Assembly (NCBI GenBank): GCA_023451375.1
Contig: JAEXZS010000037.1
Location: forward strand, 22,416 to 86,415
Direction: 5' to 3'
From: Pseudomonadota bacterium
Lineage (GTDB): Bacteria; Pseudomonadota; Alphaproteobacteria; Caulobacterales; Caulobacteraceae
Length of the DNA: 64,000 nt
Each line of letters opens with the position of its first letter. Positions within the stretch are counted from its first letter, which is position 1. Made by a program: the position numbers and the translations under genes. The notes under the pieces are model-generated. The model worked only from the letters and a program-made list of their open reading frames with translations, was not told the origin of the DNA and searched no databases. Positions 17,284 to 26,545 of the stretch are shown here, piece after piece.

Positions 17284-17985
17284 TCAGACGATAGGCAGGC
17301 TGAAGCGGCCCGGCTCCACAGCCTCGCGGCTGAACACCGCGCTACGCACCGCGCCCTGGAAATGGCTCACGCGATTGTAGCGGCAACCGATCGAACTGCG
17401 CCCCGCGCCCTGGGGGCGGAAGGCGATGACCGCCTCGTCCTGAACCACCCCGTTGACGAAGCTGCGATAGGTTCGCCCGTCGAAGGTCTGGGCGACGTGG
17501 AACCACTGGCCGACAGGAAACCGCTTCGCCTCTGTGATCAGGGTATGGTTGTAGCCCGGCCCCTTGGCGAAGGCGTCCAGCCACCATTCGCCGTCCCGCG
17601 TGCGGATCTCGAACAGGATGCGGGTGTCCGTCGCCTCGCCCGTCGCGGGACTGATCTCCTGCAGATGGAACCAGCGCTGCTCGAACGCCCCGCCCTCGGG
17701 CCGGAACAAGGCTTCGAAGGTGAAAGTCTCCGCCCCCGCCAACGGATGCGCATCGACGAACAGGGCGTCATCCTGCCCGTCGAACCGCACGGCCTGACCC
17801 CATGGCGAATCCACGAGGCTCGGCGCGCCGTCCGCCTGCGCGGCATGCCCCCCGACCCGGCGAAGGTTATCGAATGTCCACTCCGCTTGCCCCTCTTCGC
17901 CCGCTTGTCCGCGAGGCGTGACGCCGCCGGCGCAAGCGGCCCCCATGAGACCCAGTCCGACAGCGGCGGCGCGACGCGTAAACAT
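17284..17985 (-). CDS. LamG/concanavalin-like secreted protein, probable lipoprotein
   Basis: A 233-residue exported protein with a hydrophobic N terminus (MFTRRAAAVGLGLMGAACAGG). The cysteine in GAAC suggests a lipoprotein, although the -3 residue is not the ideal Leu. The rest is one concanavalin-like/LamG jelly-roll: AVRFDGQDDALFV, ETFTFEALFRP, WFHVAQTFDGRTYRSFVNG and the closing strand HFQGAVRSAVFSREAV. Such domains bind or process glycans. It starts 58 bp after the TonB-dependent receptor stop on the same strand, so it is likely co-transcribed and could be a surface glycan-binding partner of that receptor. No catalytic residues can be assigned. Confidence 0.75.
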   Translation of the reverse strand: MFTRRAAAVGLGLMGAACAGGVTPRGQAGEEGQAEWTFDNLRRVGGHAAQADGAPSLVDSPWGQAVRFDGQDDALFVDAHPLAGAETFTFEALFRPEGGAFEQRWFHLQEISPATGEATDTRILFEIRTRDGEWWLDAFAKGPGYNHTLITEAKRFPVGQWFHVAQTFDGRTYRSFVNGVVQDEAVIAFRPQGAGRSSIGCRYNRVSHFQGAVRSAVFSREAVEPGRFSLPIV

Positions 17986-18011
17986 CCGTATTCCTTCTCG
18001 CTCAGAGAAGA

Positions 18012-18035
18012 GAGGCGCCGATCGCCCGACGCCTC
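18012..18035 (-). terminator. Intercistronic hairpin between the receptor and LamG lipoprotein genes
   Basis: GAGGCG (18012-18017) pairs with CGCCTC (18030-18035) around a 12-base loop just after the receptor stop codon. On the minus strand it is followed by a weak pyrimidine run (TCTTCTCT). It may be a leaky terminator or RNA-stabilising hairpin that sets the ratio of the two products. Confidence 0.4.
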
Positions 18036-18043
18036 CCAGCCCC

Positions 18044-20917
18044 CTAGAACCGATACCGAGCGCCGACCAGAACCTGGCGACCCGTGTGGTGATAGACGTA
18101 GGTGCTGTCACGCGGCCCATCGAGGTCACCGTGATTCTGGCGGTTTTCCTCGTCGGTCAAATTCAGGCCCTCGATCGTCAAGCTGATCCGGTCGGTCAGG
18201 TTGTATGAGGCCGAGGCGTCGATCGTCGTCGTCTCGGTCTTGCCCTGATACGGGATGCCGTTCGATCCGCCGTTCGAACCCGGCACGGACTGGTAGTAGC
18301 TGTCGCGGTAGGCCGCTGAGACGCGGGCGTTGAACCGGCCGTCGTCATAGTAAAGCGTGGCGTTCCACGCGTCGGGGGACAGGTTGACCAGATCCTCAGT
18401 TACGAAGGCGTCGCAGTCCGGGGTTTCGCAATAGTCGATTTCGGATTCGACATGAGTGTAGTTCAGCTGCGTACCCAGGTTTGACAGCAGCCCCGGTAGG
18501 AAGGTGAAGGTCTGCTGATAGCTGATCTCAAAGCCCTTCAGCGGACCGCCAGGCGTGTTGGCGGGACGGCTGAAGGCGTATTGGGCAGGCGGCTGTCCCG
18601 GAAGCGGATCACGAGCGGGGTCCGGCGGAAAGGCGACGGGATCCATCGCCGTCAATTCGTCATAGGTCAGGTCTTGGCGCGTGGTCTGCACATAGGTTGA
18701 GATGTCCTTGTAGAAGTAGGCAAAGGACAGCAAGGCTTCAGGCGCAAAGTAGTATTCAACGGAAATGTCATATGTCTTGGCTCGGTACGGGTCGAGCGCG
18801 ACGTTCCCGAGCGAGGCCGTATTGTTCGCCGCGTTGAGTGGGCTAAGCGTGAATACAGGGATTAGGCTGCCGACGGGCGGACGCGCCATGACCTTGGCGG
18901 CTCCGAAACGAACAATCAGGTTCTCGTAAGGTTCCAGCGACAGGTTCAGCGACGGTAGGGTGTCGTCATACTCGTGGGTTTCGGATTTCGGCGTTGCGAC
19001 CCCGCCGACATTCGAATAGCCAAGCGCCTCGACCTCGGTCTTGACCTGACGCACGCCGACGTTGCCGCGGAACGGCATGCCGCCGATCGTGGTGTTCCAG
19101 TCGGCTTGGACGTAGCCGCCGGTGTCCTCTTCCGAGACTTCACGCCAAGTGCCGAACGTCGACGTATTGTCGTTGATACCCAGCAGGCGAAAATCGCCGC
19201 CGGGGACGCCGGTATCGCAGTTGCAGCTATAGTTCCAGACGTCGTCCAGCGCGGCCAAATCCGGACGAACCCAGGACGTCGCCGTGCCTGCCGGGATATC
19301 CAGATTGCGTCCAAATCCTTCCAGCATGTCAGTGACATCCGCGACGGTGACCCCCGCAGGCAGTTCGGGGGCGCCGTTACTTAGACGCGCGAACCCCCGG
19401 CTGCTGGATTCGAATTTCTTCCAGCTAGCTCCCGCTTTCAGGGTCAGCCAGTCGTTGAGATCGTAGGCGAAGTTCGCCTCGACCGTCGAATAGACATTGT
19501 CCTGAAAATTGGTGCTGGAACGTAACTCGGAGCGCGGCTGGGCGCCGGCGGGGCCGACGATTGACCATTGCGCCGGATCGGTGACATCGAAGCCGTAGTT
19601 GATAAGCGGCAGATTGCGGTCACTACGGAAGTCGATGACGTACCCGTCGACGTTCTGGCGATCGATGATCGCGCTGACCTGTGTTGGGTTACCGAACTGA
19701 GAGTCGGCGCGACCGACCAAGCCGTTGAAGCGGAATCGGTCCGAAAACTCGTGCTCGACGCCGAACGTCAGTTGGGTGAACTCGGTCTCCAGGATGTCGA
19801 AGCGCTGCTCGCTACGAATATCCATGTTGTTGAGCTCGGCGTAGATCATTTCGCCGGTTTCGGGATCGATCTCGAAATCGACGATCTCGACCTCCGGCTT
19901 GCCCCCTTGGCTGGCGTTACGACTCAGCGACCAGGCTTGCAGGAAGTTCTCACTGCGGGTCGAATCCAGCTTCGAATATAGGGCGTCGAAGGTGAACAAC
20001 GTCGGACCATTGTCCGGCCGCGCCTGGAACGAGAGGGTTGCGCCCAGACGTTCCTGGCCGTGCTCAAGTCTGCCATAACGCGGGATGCGCGGGTGATAAG
20101 TGCCAGCGGCATCGGGCAGAACCCCGGTGTTCAGGAAGCCGGCATCGCCACTAGCAGGCCCCCAACGCACCGAGCTGAAGCCCTCTTCCAGACTTTCCTT
20201 CTCGCTGTAAGCGATCGAGAACAGCGCCCCCAACTGGTCATTCGCCCAGGTATTCGAGATCAGGCCTGCGAAGCGGGGGTCCCAGTTCTCTGACAGGTCG
20301 TTATAGCCGTACTGGCCCGAGATCGCTGCCTGGAAACCCGGCTTGTCGAATGGCCGGCTGGTGCGCAGGTCGACCGTGGCGCCCAGGGAACCCTCTTCGA
20401 CCTCGGCCGAGGCGGTCTTCCGCACCGTGATGTTGTTGAACAGCTCGGACGCGAAGACGTTGAAGTCAAAGCCGCGCCCACGGTTCACGCCGCCTGAGGA
20501 ATCGGTGGCGCTGGTCGTCGCCTGGGCCTCGATGCCGTTGATACGGGTGCGGGTGAACTCCGAGCTGAGGCCGCGTACGGTGATCGAACGACCCTCGCCT
20601 GCGTCGCGGTCGATCGAGACGCCCGGAATGCGCTGGATCGATTCGGCCAGGTTGGTGTCGGGAAAGTCGGCGATGTCCTCGGCCGAAATGGCGTCGACCA
20701 CGCCGGCTTCGTTGCGCTTAATGTTCAGGGCGTTGGCCAGACTGGCGCGGAAGCCGGTGACGACGATCTCGCCGACCTCGGCGGGCTCACCGGCCGGCGG
20801 CGCGGCTTCGTCGGTTGTCTGCGCCGCGGCGTCATGGGCCATCACGGCCAAGGTCAGCGCCCCGATCGACGCGGTGGCGGTCAGCGCGCGGCGGGCGAAT
20901 TGGTGGCGTCGGTTCAT
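18044..20917 (-). CDS. TonB-dependent outer-membrane receptor of the pectin locus
   Basis: A 957-residue outer-membrane receptor. The signal peptide covers residues 1-32 (ends HDAAAQ). A TonB-box-like GEIVVTGFRASL sits at 49-60, followed by the plug domain (VVDAISAEDIADFPDTNLAESIQRIPGVSIDRDAGEGR, a sequence type frequent in Caulobacter carbohydrate receptors) and a 22-strand-type barrel ending in the C-terminal phenylalanine (VLVGARYRF). It lies next to LamG proteins and has two LacI-type palindromes upstream, so an oligogalacturonide or related pectin fragment is the likely ligand. That ligand is inferred from context only. The start codon at 20917 has AGGAGAGACC just upstream. Confidence 0.92.
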   Translation of the reverse strand: MNRRHQFARRALTATASIGALTLAVMAHDAAAQTTDEAAPPAGEPAEVGEIVVTGFRASLANALNIKRNEAGVVDAISAEDIADFPDTNLAESIQRIPGVSIDRDAGEGRSITVRGLSSEFTRTRINGIEAQATTSATDSSGGVNRGRGFDFNVFASELFNNITVRKTASAEVEEGSLGATVDLRTSRPFDKPGFQAAISGQYGYNDLSENWDPRFAGLISNTWANDQLGALFSIAYSEKESLEEGFSSVRWGPASGDAGFLNTGVLPDAAGTYHPRIPRYGRLEHGQERLGATLSFQARPDNGPTLFTFDALYSKLDSTRSENFLQAWSLSRNASQGGKPEVEIVDFEIDPETGEMIYAELNNMDIRSEQRFDILETEFTQLTFGVEHEFSDRFRFNGLVGRADSQFGNPTQVSAIIDRQNVDGYVIDFRSDRNLPLINYGFDVTDPAQWSIVGPAGAQPRSELRSSTNFQDNVYSTVEANFAYDLNDWLTLKAGASWKKFESSSRGFARLSNGAPELPAGVTVADVTDMLEGFGRNLDIPAGTATSWVRPDLAALDDVWNYSCNCDTGVPGGDFRLLGINDNTSTFGTWREVSEEDTGGYVQADWNTTIGGMPFRGNVGVRQVKTEVEALGYSNVGGVATPKSETHEYDDTLPSLNLSLEPYENLIVRFGAAKVMARPPVGSLIPVFTLSPLNAANNTASLGNVALDPYRAKTYDISVEYYFAPEALLSFAYFYKDISTYVQTTRQDLTYDELTAMDPVAFPPDPARDPLPGQPPAQYAFSRPANTPGGPLKGFEISYQQTFTFLPGLLSNLGTQLNYTHVESEIDYCETPDCDAFVTEDLVNLSPDAWNATLYYDDGRFNARVSAAYRDSYYQSVPGSNGGSNGIPYQGKTETTTIDASASYNLTDRISLTIEGLNLTDEENRQNHGDLDGPRDSTYVYHHTGRQVLVGARYRF

Positions 20918-20991
20918 TTAGGTCTCTCCTCCCAGGTTGGGCCCTGTCGGAGATCCGATCGTCTCCGCTTCGGCCGCCCGCTGCTGGCGGG

Positions 20992-21005
20992 CGACACCGG
21001 TGTCA
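20992..21005. promoter_or_regulatory. LacI-type operator 1 (receptor / LamG divergent promoter)
   Basis: CGACACCGGTGTCA contains the perfect 12-bp palindrome GACACCGGTGTC (20993-21004). The same ACCGGTGTCA core recurs at four other intergenic positions in the locus (21026, 29854, 31780 in reverse, 34704), all beside pectin genes and one of them next to the lacI gene itself. Confidence 0.75.
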
Positions 21006-21025
21006 GGTTTAGTTTGCCTAAGCTC

Positions 21026-21039
21026 TGCTACCGGTGTCA
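21026..21039. promoter_or_regulatory. LacI-type operator 2 (receptor / LamG divergent promoter)
   Basis: TGCTACCGGTGTCA shares the ACCGGTGTCA core with operator 1. The two centres are 34 bp apart, about three helical turns, which would let two dimers bind one face of the DNA in the 256-bp gap between the divergent genes. Confidence 0.7.
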
Positions 21040-21173
21040 TAGAATGCTACGCACAGATGCGATCCGGAGGCAAGACGGCGGAAGACGGGATTTCCCGCCG
21101 CTGTGGATTCTCGGGAACGTAGCTCTGCGGAAGCGACCAGGCGCGACAGACGCCGGCGCGGGAGGAGGACGAA

Positions 21174-24100
21174 ATGAAGCTGACGACCATTCTCATGGCC
21201 GGCGCCGCCCTGTGGTGCGCGCCCGCTTTCACGGCTTTAGCCGACGACGGCCTGCTGTTCCGACTATCGGCGGACCGGGGACTTGTCGCGGACGTGGCGA
21301 CGGGGCAGGCCGCCCCGACCTTCGCTGACAAGGTCTCGGTCCTGCCTGACGGCGGTCGCCTTGGCGGCTACCTGCGAGCAGAGGACGACCAGGTGCTGGC
21401 CTGGTCCGCGCCCGGCAACATCCAGGCGCAGCGGGGTTCCCTGTCCTTCTTCTGGCGCGCGCGAGAGTCTCTGGGCGCGAACCAGTTCCCGCTGTTTCGG
21501 GTCAGCTATGCGAACCATTCCAGCTGGGACATGGCCTTCCTGCGCATCGACTGGAACGGCCAGGGCTTCGACGCCTTCGTCACCGACGCCAACCTGTCGC
21601 GGGTCCGCGTCTCCTGGACCATGCCCGAACGACCCGCGCCGGACGCCTGGACCCATATCGCCTTCGCATGGGACGAGACAACGGGAGTGAAGCTCTACGT
21701 CGACGGCCGCCTGGTCGACCGCAGGGATCAGCCCGCCCTGCTCGACGCCGGTCTCGACCAGCTCGGCCCCCACAGCCGCATCATCAGCCCGATGCAGGTG
21801 CAGAGCCGCTACAACTTTCTGCGCGGCGGCGACCTGGACGAAGTCCGCATCTACGACCGGGCGCTGGACGAGGCGGCCGTGGCCGCGCTGGCCCAAGGCG
21901 CCGAACCGACGCCGCCCGCGGCCCAGCCCGAGTGGCTGGCGACCTGGAATCACCGGCTGGGCTTCGACGGCCCGCCCCCGCCCTATCTGGCCGATGAGAC
22001 CACCGTCGTTCGTCGTGTCGAATTCACCGATCAGCGCGACGTGGCCCAGCGGATGTGGAAGGGGAACGATGGCGTCCGCGAGACGACCTGGCCGGGCGTC
22101 TACAACCGCTCGCGCCTGACCGGGCGCCACGACTATTTCACCCTGCCCGATTGGAACGTCTATTCGATGGGCGGCAAGGCCGGGACATGGTTCCTACCGG
22201 ACGAACCTTGGAACCACGTGGAGATTCAAGGCGCCGCCTACGGTCGCCTGTCCACCCTCGCCGACGGTCGCGTACCCGAAGGGTCGGCCCAGGTGGACGA
22301 AGGCGATCTGCTGGCCCGCCGGCGCGAAGGGGTCGAGCGCACTACAACCCGGCTGTCCCAAGACCGGACCGGCGGCGCCGTGCGCTTCGTCAACGACGAC
22401 CAGGAAACCCCGATCCAGGAGATCGGCGTCTACCGCGTTTCGGCGGGAATCGCGCCGGAAGGGATCGGCCGGTTCGACTTCATCATTCGTGGAGACGCCG
22501 ATCCGACATTCGAGGCGACGCGGTCCATCTCCGACTTCATCGCAGGCCGCTATCCGATCGAGGAGCGCGCCACGGTCGCTGCCCTCCCCTCAGGCGCGCC
22601 GTTCCAGCCCCGCCCCGGATCGACGGCCAGCGCCCGCCCGCTGGTCCATGTGGTCATCCCGCAGGACTTCCGCACACAGCCGCCCGGTCTGCCCCTCAGC
22701 CGCAACGGGCCCATCTATGGCTACGAGAACTTTGGGGGACTGGACGGTCTTGAGCTGACCATCCCCGCCCTGGATGTCGCGCCCGGCCGCGACGGGCTGA
22801 TCCCGCTGAATATCCGCGTCAAGGATCCGCTGACGCCGACGCGCGACCTGATGGACGTCAATGTCTCGGTCAGGCCCGGCGAGGCCCGCACACTGTGGCT
22901 CGACACGCGCGATCGCATCCTGGCGTCGGGCCAGAGCGTCTATTTCACCATCGCCTCCGCCAGCCCTGACTTCGGTCCGGCGGCGCTGGACGGCGCCAAG
23001 GTCGCGCTGGTGTTCAAGAGCCGGCAGGACGCCCACGCCGAGCATGAAGCCGACCGCTTCGAGCAGGTGCGTGACAACTACGGCTTCCTGGTCGAGGAGC
23101 GCCAGAGCAATCGCGACCTTGGCCTGTTCAAACGCTTCTACGAAGACCTGACAGACCTTCTGCGCGTCAATCCGGAACATCCGGGCGGGCTCCGCTACTG
23201 GGCCGAATGGAACCCGCAGCAGCCCCTGCCGCCCGTCGAACTGGCGTCGGCGCCGCAAGGCGTTCCCGCCTGGGCCTGGGGCCAGACCCAGGCGCTGAAG
23301 CAGGCGGGCGACTTCGTCCAGTGGTGGATCGACCACCGCCAGGTCGAAGGCGAGTTCGGCGGCGGCCTGTCGGACGACACCGACCTGACCAACCAGTGGC
23401 CCGGCCTGGCCCTGATGGGCGTTCAGCCGGACAAGCTGAACGGCTCGCTGAGCCAGATGATCGACGCCATCTACCGCAACGGCATGTTTACGAACGGCCT
23501 GGGCACGATCGTGACCGACGAACTCCATGTCTATGAGGAGGGCGTCAACGCCATCAGCCAGTCGGCCTATCTGAACCCCGGCGATCCCCAGGCGCTGGAA
23601 CGATTGATGGAGACGGCTGTCCGGTACCAGGACCTGACGGCGGTGAATCCGCAGGGCAACCGCCTGCTGATCAGCAACTATTTCGGCGGCGACCACATCG
23701 TCACCGAGGCGCCGTGGCAGCGGTCCAAGCCCTACTCCTACCTGATCTTCCACCCCGGCCTGCTGCTGGTGGACTGGAACGGCTCGCCTGAGCTCAAGCG
23801 ACTGCTGCTCGAGGTGGCGGACGGCTACCTGGCCCATGGGCGTCAAGATGAGCAGGGTCGCTGGACCTATCCGACCGAGATCAACTGGCCCGACGGCGCG
23901 ACGCGGGGCGGCTCGAACCCGCAGCAGACCAACCTGCTGATGTGGGCCGCGTATCGCTGGACGGGGGATGCGAAATACCTTCGTCCGATCGAACAGGTGC
24001 TGCGCCAGAGCGGTCCGTCGGCATTGTCCAGCCTCATCAATGGCGACATCGCGGCCACGCTTGCCAGGCCCGAGTTGCGCGACGCCTTCGTGCAAGCCGC

Positions 24101-24974
24101 GCAGGATCGGAACGCCTCGGCCTACGTCCTGAACGCCGCCTGGGGCGCGACCGGCGACAAGGCCTATCTCGAGCGGCTGTACGACGACCTGCGGCGCTCG
24201 GCCCAGTTCCGCATGCCGATGATGACGGAGGACCACTGGTGGGTCGATCGGGTCGAGATCCCGACGCAGGAGTTGCAGCGCCAGCGGCTGGGCGGCGTCG
24301 CCCTGTGGCGTAACGCCATCGTCCCCGGTCATCTGATCGGCTGGCGCTTCGATGCGCCGGACGATGCGGAGAAGCTAGCCGTGCTGGTGCGGGAGCCGAC
24401 GCCGACGGGCTTCCGAATCGTCGCACACAATCTGTCGAGCGCGCCGATTGAAGCGACCGTCACCGGCGCAGGCGTCGCCACCGGGCGCTGGACCGTCCGC
24501 CAGGGCTCCGACGCCGACGGCGATGATCGGGCCGATGCAGTTGGTCAGTCGAACACAATCGACTTCGGCCGCGACCGAACCCTGAGGCTCAGCTTCCCGC
24601 CCGGTGTGACGACTGTCGTTGACCTGGCGCTGGACGGCGAGGCGCAGGACGTAACGGCCCGCCCCGACCTCGGCGTCGCCGCGCGGGACCTGCGCTGGCG
24701 CGGCAGGCGTCTGGAAGCGGTCGTGCACTCGCTCGGTTCCCGGCCATCCACCGGCGCCGTCGCAAGACTCGAAGCGGCGGACGGACGGATACTGGCGGAG
24801 ACGCCCGTTCCGGACCTGCCCGCGCCGGACGATCTTCGCGCCAAGACGACCACCGTCCGTCTCTCGCCTCCATCCGGAGCCGACCTGACCGGCGCGCGCC
24901 TGCGCATCGTCTCGTCCGCCCCGGAAATCACCGACGCCAACAACGACGCGGCCGTTCCGGCCCGTTCCCGCTGA
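21174..24974 (+). CDS. Large secreted LamG-domain protein, putative new pectin-active enzyme
   Basis: A 1266-residue exported protein whose activity I do not recognise. The signal peptide is residues 1-23 (ends TALA). Residues about 25-235 are a LamG/concanavalin jelly-roll (GSLSFFWRARE, WTHIAFAWDETTGVKLYVDGRL, GGDLDEVRIYDRALDEAAVAAL). Residues about 250-600 are beta-rich with many aromatics (TTWPGVYNRSRLTGRHDYF). Residues about 640-1040 look alpha/alpha-barrel-like, with repeated helical pairs and acidic/aromatic stretches (GGGLSDDTDLTNQWPGLALM, NYFGGDHIVTEAPWQRS, MTEDHWWVDRVEIP), as in polysaccharide lyases and glycosidases. The C terminus (about 1130-1266) is a CARDB-like beta domain. It is divergent from the receptor across two LacI-type operators and 11 bp ahead of an esterase gene. 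Confidence 0.8.
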   Translation: MKLTTILMAGAALWCAPAFTALADDGLLFRLSADRGLVADVATGQAAPTFADKVSVLPDGGRLGGYLRAEDDQVLAWSAPGNIQAQRGSLSFFWRARESLGANQFPLFRVSYANHSSWDMAFLRIDWNGQGFDAFVTDANLSRVRVSWTMPERPAPDAWTHIAFAWDETTGVKLYVDGRLVDRRDQPALLDAGLDQLGPHSRIISPMQVQSRYNFLRGGDLDEVRIYDRALDEAAVAALAQGAEPTPPAAQPEWLATWNHRLGFDGPPPPYLADETTVVRRVEFTDQRDVAQRMWKGNDGVRETTWPGVYNRSRLTGRHDYFTLPDWNVYSMGGKAGTWFLPDEPWNHVEIQGAAYGRLSTLADGRVPEGSAQVDEGDLLARRREGVERTTTRLSQDRTGGAVRFVNDDQETPIQEIGVYRVSAGIAPEGIGRFDFIIRGDADPTFEATRSISDFIAGRYPIEERATVAALPSGAPFQPRPGSTASARPLVHVVIPQDFRTQPPGLPLSRNGPIYGYENFGGLDGLELTIPALDVAPGRDGLIPLNIRVKDPLTPTRDLMDVNVSVRPGEARTLWLDTRDRILASGQSVYFTIASASPDFGPAALDGAKVALVFKSRQDAHAEHEADRFEQVRDNYGFLVEERQSNRDLGLFKRFYEDLTDLLRVNPEHPGGLRYWAEWNPQQPLPPVELASAPQGVPAWAWGQTQALKQAGDFVQWWIDHRQVEGEFGGGLSDDTDLTNQWPGLALMGVQPDKLNGSLSQMIDAIYRNGMFTNGLGTIVTDELHVYEEGVNAISQSAYLNPGDPQALERLMETAVRYQDLTAVNPQGNRLLISNYFGGDHIVTEAPWQRSKPYSYLIFHPGLLLVDWNGSPELKRLLLEVADGYLAHGRQDEQGRWTYPTEINWPDGATRGGSNPQQTNLLMWAAYRWTGDAKYLRPIEQVLRQSGPSALSSLINGDIAATLARPELRDAFVQAAQDRNASAYVLNAAWGATGDKAYLERLYDDLRRSAQFRMPMMTEDHWWVDRVEIPTQELQRQRLGGVALWRNAIVPGHLIGWRFDAPDDAEKLAVLVREPTPTGFRIVAHNLSSAPIEATVTGAGVATGRWTVRQGSDADGDDRADAVGQSNTIDFGRDRTLRLSFPPGVTTVVDLALDGEAQDVTARPDLGVAARDLRWRGRRLEAVVHSLGSRPSTGAVARLEAADGRILAETPVPDLPAPDDLRAKTTTVRLSPPSGADLTGARLRIVSSAPEITDANNDAAVPARSR

Positions 24975-24985
24975 GGAGCCCGATC

Positions 24986-26545
24986 ATGTTCAATCGACGC
25001 ACCGCCCTGCTGTCCGGCCTGGCCGTGGCGGCCCTGCCCTCCGCTTACCTCGCCGCGCGACAGGCCGGCGATCCTCGCGTCCAGACCGCCGCCGGTCCGG
25101 TCGTGGGCCTGCGCCAGGACGGAATCAGCGTGTTCAAGGGCGTCCGATACGGCGCGCCCACCCTGCGCTTCCAGCCGCCGGAGCCGCCCGCGCCCTGGAC
25201 CGATCCCGCCCGCGCCGTGGCCTACGGCGGCGCGAGCCCGCAGCGCGGCGACGAACCGAACCAGAGCGAGGACTGCCTGTTCCTGAACGTCTGGACGCCG
25301 GGAACCGACGCCGGTCGCCGACCCGTCATGGTCTACATCCACGGCGGCGCCTATTCGAGCGGTTCGGGCGCCCATCCCCTCTATGACGGCGCCCGGCTGG
25401 CCGCGCGGGGCGATGTGGTGGTGGTGACGCTGAACCACCGGCTGAACGCCTTCGGCTACGCCTATCTGGCGCGTCTCGCGGAGGGTTTCGAGGACTCCGG
25501 TAACGTCGGCCAGCTCGACCTGATCCTGGCGCTGCAATGGGTGCGCGACAACATCGCGGCCTTCGGCGGCGATCCCGACCGGGTCATGCTGTTCGGCCAG
25601 TCCGGCGGCGGCGCCAAGATCGCCACCCTGATGGCCATGCCCGCCGCTAAGGGCCTATTCCACAGCGCCGCGACCATGAGCGGCCAGCAGGTCACCGCCT
25701 CCGGCCCCATCAACGCCACCAACCGCGCCGAGGTCTGGCTGAAGGCGCTGGGCCTGACCCCAGATCGGGCGGCCGAGGCCGCGACCCTGCCCGTAGAGCG
25801 CCTGATCGAGGCCCAGTCGACCGAGGATCCGATCTTGGGCTTCGGCGGCGTCTACTTCGGCCCGGTGCTGGATTTCCGCAGCCTGCCCCGCCACCCCTTC
25901 TATCCCGACGCGGCGCCGCAGGGCCTGTCGATCCCCATGATCATCGGCAATACGCGCGAAGAGACCCTGGGCTTCATGGGCAATGACCCGCGCAATGTCG
26001 GCCTCACCTGGGACACCCTGCCCGGGCGCCTGACGCCGGACGTCATGCGCATCGACATCAGTCCGGAGGCGGTGATCGCCGGCTATCGCCGCATGCACCC
26101 CGACTGGACGCCCGACCAGGTGCTGATCGGCGCCACCACCGCCGGCCGCTCGTGGCGCGCCGCCGTCATCGAGGCGGAGGAGCGAGCCAAGGCAGGAGCG
26201 CCCGCCTGGGTCTATCAGCTGGATTTCCCCGGAACCATGCCGTCCGGCCGCAAGGGCGCCTTCCACACGGCGGACATCGCCCTGGTGTTCGACAATGTCG
26301 CCATACCGGAATCGCGCGTGAACGGACCGGGCGCCCAGGCGGTGTCGGAAATGATGAGCGAGGCCTTCATCGCCCTGGCGCGGGACGGCGATCCGAACCA
26401 TGCGGGCATGCCGCGCTGGGACCGCTATGAGCTGCCGCGCCGCCAGACCATGCTGTTCGACGTCCAGGCTCGCATGGCCGACGATCCGCGCGGAGACGAG
26501 CGGACCTTCTTCTCCGCCATCCCCTACATCCAGCCGGGGACCTAA
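24986..26545 (+). CDS. Exported carboxylesterase type B
   Basis: A 519-residue type-B carboxylesterase with a Tat-like N terminus (MFNRRTALLSGLAVAALP). The oxyanion motif VYIHGGAYSSGSG is at 117-129. The nucleophile elbow FGQSGGGAK gives S206. SEDCLFLNVWTP is the family signature, and the acid and histidine region is in the C-terminal half. It begins 11 bp after the large LamG gene, so the two are co-transcribed. A role in removing acetyl, methyl or feruloyl groups from pectin is inferred from this context; the substrate is not shown by sequence. Its TAA stop overlaps the stop of the convergent esterase gene. Confidence 0.88.
   Translation: MFNRRTALLSGLAVAALPSAYLAARQAGDPRVQTAAGPVVGLRQDGISVFKGVRYGAPTLRFQPPEPPAPWTDPARAVAYGGASPQRGDEPNQSEDCLFLNVWTPGTDAGRRPVMVYIHGGAYSSGSGAHPLYDGARLAARGDVVVVTLNHRLNAFGYAYLARLAEGFEDSGNVGQLDLILALQWVRDNIAAFGGDPDRVMLFGQSGGGAKIATLMAMPAAKGLFHSAATMSGQQVTASGPINATNRAEVWLKALGLTPDRAAEAATLPVERLIEAQSTEDPILGFGGVYFGPVLDFRSLPRHPFYPDAAPQGLSIPMIIGNTREETLGFMGNDPRNVGLTWDTLPGRLTPDVMRIDISPEAVIAGYRRMHPDWTPDQVLIGATTAGRSWRAAVIEAEERAKAGAPAWVYQLDFPGTMPSGRKGAFHTADIALVFDNVAIPESRVNGPGAQAVSEMMSEAFIALARDGDPNHAGMPRWDRYELPRRQTMLFDVQARMADDPRGDERTFFSAIPYIQPGT

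Noticed and set aside
22590..24332. 580-codon open frame on the minus strand
   Set aside because: It lies wholly inside the large LamG gene in the opposite direction. The sense frame has a signal peptide, ribosome-binding site and a coherent domain layout.
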